A stretch of DNA of 52,696 nt from positions 1 through 52,696 of the forward strand of contig ONYS01000016.1 in the NCBI GenBank assembly GCA_900322095.1, given 5' to 3'. This stretch comes from an uncultured Prevotella sp. (GTDB lineage: Bacteria; Bacteroidota; Bacteroidia; Bacteroidales; Bacteroidaceae). The notes beneath the pieces were generated by a model that saw only the letters and a program-made list of their open reading frames with translations, searched no databases and was not told the origin of the DNA. The translations under genes were made by a program, and so were the position numbers. Shown here one piece after another: positions 49,702-52,696 of the stretch (position 1 is the stretch's first letter; every line of letters begins with the position of its first letter).

Positions 49702-51200
49702 TTCTTCTCCTCCTTGAAAATAATGGCTTCGTAGGTGTAGAGTTCGGCATCGCGCCATCCGTCCCATCCAATTTCTGCCTTGTCCTGGGCGCAATGACCC
49801 AGAAATTCCTCCTTGGTCCAGTTCACTTCCTGAGCCACTTGAGGCAGGAAGGTTCCGCTGTGATAGCCCTTGCGCATATAGATACCCTGACGGCCATACT
49901 GAAACTCGCTGATGTCGTGGATGCGCTTGAGGGGCGTGAGCACGGAGATTTCTATCTCTATACGGTCAAGTTCACTGATGTTGACCGGCATGAAGCGTGG
50001 ATCCTCGGTTGCCGCGGCAACGGTCATTTCCTCTACTACTTTATATAAAGGTAGGTCGGAGCCGAAGTGGCCTATACATCCGCGCAGCCTCCCGTTCTCG
50101 TTGAGCGTCACGAAGGCTCCGCAGCGCTCTTTCAGCGCTGGCGAAAGACTTGCTGTGTCTGTGCTCCACGCTTTGTCGCCCCTGACGGCATTCTCTATCG
50201 TTCCACGTGCGATTCGAAGCAACTGCCTGCGGTCATCGGCAGACAAGGAGAATCCGCTCTCCTTCTTGCGAAGCGTGACAAAGGCATTGTAGCCCACCAC
50301 TTCGTCTTTTCCGCCATAACGGCTGTCGCCCGAATTGCAATAATAGAGATGACGGCACTCTGCCGTGGAATCCTCTTCCGAGAGCATCGCATTGACCAGG
50401 ATGCCGCAAAGGCCGCAGGCGCTCGTGGCAAGATTGTGGATGCCGGCCGAAATATTCTCGTTCACGGTCTTGGCTATTCTCCGCAAATCGCCACTGGCAA
50501 CGGCATCTGCCGTACGCTTGTCCACGCGCACTGCATCGTCGTATTGGGGATAATGGCTGAAGTCGCTACTGATAACGAACAAGTTGCGCTCGTTGAACCA
50601 CGGCTTGAGCGCTTCCGCAATCTCTTTAAGCCGGTCTGCCTGCAGCGTACCGATGATGATGGGCACGATGGGACTCTCGTTCTTCAGCCACACTTGCAGC
50701 ATCGGCAACTGTACCTCCAGGCAGTGCTCGCTGGTGTGGGCCTGTGCCACATAGCTGAAGCAGCGGTTCTCTCTGTTGAGCTTCGCAGCCAGTGCCGTAT
50801 CTACCTTGACGAGACCCAATGGAGTCTCGTAGTACTCGAAGGCATCATTGACCGAAGCGCCGTCGAAGGCAACATGATGACTGGGACCAATCAGGAAGAT
50901 ATGATCCCAACGGCCATCGCGCGGCAACTGGGCATAGCTCCATGCTGCGGCGTGGGCCGAGAACACATAGCCTGCGTGGGGCACAATGACGCTCTGAACA
51001 AACTGGTCCTCACCAACGACATTCTTCACGCCCTTGAAGCTTTCATCAATCATCGACCGGAGCGTATCGGCATCTGCGGGATAGAATTGGCCAGCAACGG
51101 CCATCGGTCTGACAGAAGGCTCCCGCAGGCCTTTGCTGCCACAAGACTGCGTATGTATCATAATGATAAGTATTAAAGTCAGAAGGATATTTCGACGCAT
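49698..51200 (-). CDS. AmmeMemoRadiSam protein B-A fusion (MEMO-AMMECR1) with lipoprotein-like signal
   Basis: Protein of 500 aa. Residues about 30-310 are a MEMO domain (VPHAGYVFSAHAAAWSY, IFLIGPSHHVAFDGASV, HCLEVQLPMLQ, SSDFSHY), related to catechol-type dioxygenases. Residues about 320-495 are an AMMECR1 domain (CGAFVTLNENGRLRGCIGHFG, EIEISVLTPL, YHSGTFLPQVAQEVNWTKEEFLGH). The N-terminus is unusual: MRRNILLTLILIIMIHTQSCGSK looks like a lipoprotein signal with cysteine 20, which would place this protein outside the cytoplasm while AmrS is inside. The family's function is unknown. Confidence 0.92.
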   Translation of the reverse strand: MRRNILLTLILIIMIHTQSCGSKGLREPSVRPMAVAGQFYPADADTLRSMIDESFKGVKNVVGEDQFVQSVIVPHAGYVFSAHAAAWSYAQLPRDGRWDHIFLIGPSHHVAFDGASVNDAFEYYETPLGLVKVDTALAAKLNRENRCFSYVAQAHTSEHCLEVQLPMLQVWLKNESPIVPIIIGTLQADRLKEIAEALKPWFNERNLFVISSDFSHYPQYDDAVRVDKRTADAVASGDLRRIAKTVNENISAGIHNLATSACGLCGILVNAMLSEEDSTAECRHLYYCNSGDSRYGGKDEVVGYNAFVTLRKKESGFSLSADDRRQLLRIARGTIENAVRGDKAWSTDTASLSPALKERCGAFVTLNENGRLRGCIGHFGSDLPLYKVVEEMTVAAATEDPRFMPVNISELDRIEIEISVLTPLKRIHDISEFQYGRQGIYMRKGYHSGTFLPQVAQEVNWTKEEFLGHCAQDKAEIGWDGWRDAELYTYEAIIFKEEKK

Positions 51201-51314
51201 GTTACTTCTGCTGTTTTCTTTGGCGTAAAGATAAAAAATTATGATGAGAACTCCAAGTTTTTCAACTTTTTTTCATAAACGCAAACATCCCTAATACCAT
51301 ATAGAAACAGTAAA

Positions 51315-51342
51315 GCCTCAGAACCGAATAGGATCTGAGGCC
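51315..51342 (-). terminator. Terminator after rubredoxin
   Basis: On the minus strand GCCTCAGATCC pairs with GGTTCTGAGGC (one mismatch) across a short loop, followed by TTTAC. Confidence 0.65.
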
Positions 51343-51366
51343 TTATCTCTTTGTTGACAGGAGGAA

Positions 51367-51531
51367 TTAATCCTCTACAGGGCTGAAATCTTCCTTGCCT
51401 ACGCCACACAGAGGGCAGGTGAAATCATCGGGAAGATCCTCGAAAGCTGTTCCGGGAGCAATGCCATTCTCGGGATCGCCTACTGCGGGATCATATATCC
51501 AACCACAAGTGTCACAAACGTACTTTTTCAT
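51367..51531 (-). CDS. Rubredoxin
   Basis: One-iron electron carrier of 54 aa with the two CxxC knuckles: Cys6 and Cys9 in [14 protein letters not shown], and Cys39 and Cys42 in [13 protein letters not shown]. The middle [15 protein letters not shown] is diagnostic. It passes electrons to oxygen- or peroxide-reducing partners such as rubrerythrin or superoxide reductase, which are not encoded nearby. Length is that of a standard rubredoxin. It has its own terminator, and a promoter-like TATCTTCG lies about 50 bases upstream on the minus strand. Confidence 0.97.
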   Translation of the reverse strand: MKKYVCDTCGWIYDPAVGDPENGIAPGTAFEDLPDDFTCPLCGVGKEDFSPVED

Positions 51532-51740
51532 AATTCAAAGAATTTGATAGTTATTGATAATTCGTATTCGGAAGCGAAGATAACAAATTTCTACCAATCA
51601 AGCAAGAAAACTATGGGATAAATGTTTGAAAATAGTTTTTTGTTGTTGTTAGCTTCGGATGAGCAATTGGAGAAACATTCACCTCAATACCTTATCAAAC
51701 AACTAATTGGCTTAAAAAAGATGCCCATTGATTGAACAAA

Positions 51741-51772
51741 TTTGGGCGTAACGAACAGAAAGCTTACCTTTG
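51741..51772 (+). promoter_or_regulatory. Promoter of a candidate small RNA
   Basis: TTTG (51741-51744) and TACCTTTG (51765-51772), spacing 20. Confidence 0.65.
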
Positions 51773-51777
51773 CAATC

Positions 51778-52042
51778 ACAAAAAGATGTTTTAGGCGCAT
51801 GAATAGGAAATAACAGCAAAGCACTGTGAAACAAAAGACTTTGAAACGACACAGACAAGCCGGAAGTCTGCTAATCAATCAAGGTCAACCAATTTGAAAA
51901 GAAGTCTGTGCAGACATTCACAAATAAAGAAAAATCGGTAAGTAGCAGTAGTACAACAAACAGATTGACTTAGGTCTCCATAAAGGAGACTTAAAAAAAG
52001 GATGTTAATTACGGGAGGCCTCGCGAGGCTTCCCTTTGTTAT
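51778..52042 (+). ncRNA. Candidate small RNA (about 265 nt) with two 3' hairpins
   Basis: A consensus promoter precedes a region with no meaningful open frame. It ends in two hairpins: TTAGGTCTCC/GGAGACTTAA (51970-51994) and GGGAGGCCT/AGGCTTCCC (52013-52034), the second followed by TTTGTT. The SPFH gene downstream has its own promoter at 52156, so this transcript is probably independent. I cannot assign it to 6S, tmRNA, SRP or RNase P RNA. The rest of 51532-51740 shows nothing else. Confidence 0.5.
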
Positions 52043-52155
52043 GTATCAGGCCAAAAATTGTAGCAAGAGTAACAATAAGATGTAAATCCTGTTAAGAACC
52101 TTCATCCACACAAAAAAAATATGGGGAAAAACTTTTTTTGTAATCGGTTTTATTA

Positions 52156-52163
52156 TATATTTG
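52156..52163 (+). promoter_or_regulatory. -7 box for the SPFH gene
   Basis: TATATTTG lies 45 bases before the ATG at 52209. Confidence 0.6.
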
Positions 52164-52208
52164 CAATATCAAAATAATATCAATTCCAACAACTAGAAAA
52201 TTACCATT

Positions 52209-52696
52209 ATGGAGAAAAAAGAATTCGCCTTTATGGGCAAAGTAGAGAATGGATTTCTGATGTTGTTCGTTCTTCTTGCTCTGCTGATTGCGTCAGCAGT
52301 TCTCGTCGTAATCAATTCAGACTGCATCAATGCTTTTCAGATCTGCGCAGTCGTATTGGGGGTACTGATCTTCTTAGGTGCACTTTTCTGTATGAGCGGT
52401 TTCATGATGCTTGAGCCCAATACAGCACGCGTGATGATGTTTTTCGGAAAATACCGCGGCACATTCACAAAGACTGGATTCTTTTGGGTGAATCCCTTCT
52501 ACAGCACGAAGAATCTCTCACTCCGTGCCCGCAATCTCGACGCTGAACCCATCAAGGTCAACGACAAGGCGGGCAACCCCGTGCTCATAGGACAGGTGTT
52601 GGTTTGGAAGCTTCACGACACCTATAGAGCCAGCTTCGAAGTGGATGCTAACGACAGCGCCATGGATTCAAAGCAGAGCCGCATGGCCTTCTATGA
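52209..52696 (+). CDS. SPFH/Band 7 domain protein, 5' part only
   Basis: The gene runs off the window; 162 codons are visible. Two N-terminal transmembrane segments (about residues 15-35 and 44-66, LLALLIASAVLVVI and AVVLGVLIFLGALFCMSGF) are followed by the start of a Band 7 domain: MMLEPNTARVMMFFGKYRGTF, GFFWVNPFYSTKNLSLRARN, PIKVNDKAGNPVLIGQVLVWKL. SPFH proteins form membrane-bound oligomeric scaffolds (flotillin, HflK/C, stomatin group). The partner is unknown because downstream genes are not in view. Confidence 0.85.
   Translation, partial: MEKKEFAFMGKVENGFLMLFVLLALLIASAVLVVINSDCINAFQICAVVLGVLIFLGALFCMSGFMMLEPNTARVMMFFGKYRGTFTKTGFFWVNPFYSTKNLSLRARNLDAEPIKVNDKAGNPVLIGQVLVWKLHDTYRASFEVDANDSAMDSKQSRMAFY

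Noticed and set aside
51684-51878. Minus-strand 64-codon frame upstream of the candidate small RNA
   Set aside because: Cys/Phe-rich random-looking translation antisense to a consensus promoter, with no ribosome-binding or family evidence.

Overview
The window looks like a Bacteroidales chromosome, most likely Prevotellaceae. Evidence: repeated sigma-ABfr type promoters (TTTG about 19 bases before TAnnTTTG), Bacteroidetes families (DUF4369, DUF4421, DUF4890, DUF5606, DUF3943, long NusB, Bacteroidetes-type LptD, CarboxypepD_reg-like outer membrane barrel), a relic of a SusD-like lipoprotein, and about half G+C. It is mostly core genome. There is no integrase, intact IS, prophage, CRISPR or defence island; the unusual material sits between genes.

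Layout. 1-1044: a 22-bp repeat array, one small gene and heptamer repeats. 1045-3710: a periplasmic TlpA-like thioredoxin, then a queuosine-precursor transporter and queF on the plus strand, headed by what I read as a preQ1-I riboswitch. 3731-7019 (minus): nusB-yajC-ybbR-coaE-DUF5606. 7232-9459 (plus): rplY-pth-S4 protein-purN. 9486-15129: outer membrane barrel (minus), aroB (plus), DUF4421 (minus). 15130-20462: repeat array, a 193-bp miniature element, a DUF3943 surface-protein gene broken by a 138-bp miniature element, and a secreted sialidase-like propeller protein. 20567-29801 (plus): pepT, a Kef-type antiporter, dnaX, an HD protein and lptD. 29802-31335: repeats and asnA. 31638-42361 (plus): a DivIC/FtsB protein, a membrane protein, a DUF4369 protein, pyrC, a stand-alone MetH reactivation domain, a metallophosphoesterase, plsC, a polyprenol-phosphate sugar transferase, mfd and a GNAT protein, several joined by 4-base ATGA overlaps. 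42362-44900: candidate small RNA, two small secreted proteins, a 127-nt imperfect giant hairpin beside the SusD relic, tRNA-Arg(CCG), another 22-bp array. 44900-51531 (minus): a carboxyltransferase whose biotinyl domain lacks the biotin lysine, YbjQ, DUF4186, a membrane-anchored unknown, the AmmeMemoRadiSam pair and rubredoxin. 51532-52696: a second candidate small RNA and the start of an SPFH/Band 7 gene.

Most notable signals: (1) a 31-nt pseudoknot matching the preQ1-I aptamer at every ligand-contact position, directly before the queuosine transporter start; (2) four intergenic arrays, all with a 22-bp unit but three different sequences, about 15 kb apart; (3) two miniature inverted-repeat elements, one disrupting a gene; (4) a giant hairpin abutting a SusD relic; (5) a carboxyltransferase that cannot be biotinylated in cis. 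Family names come from recognising motifs by eye; no database search was run.
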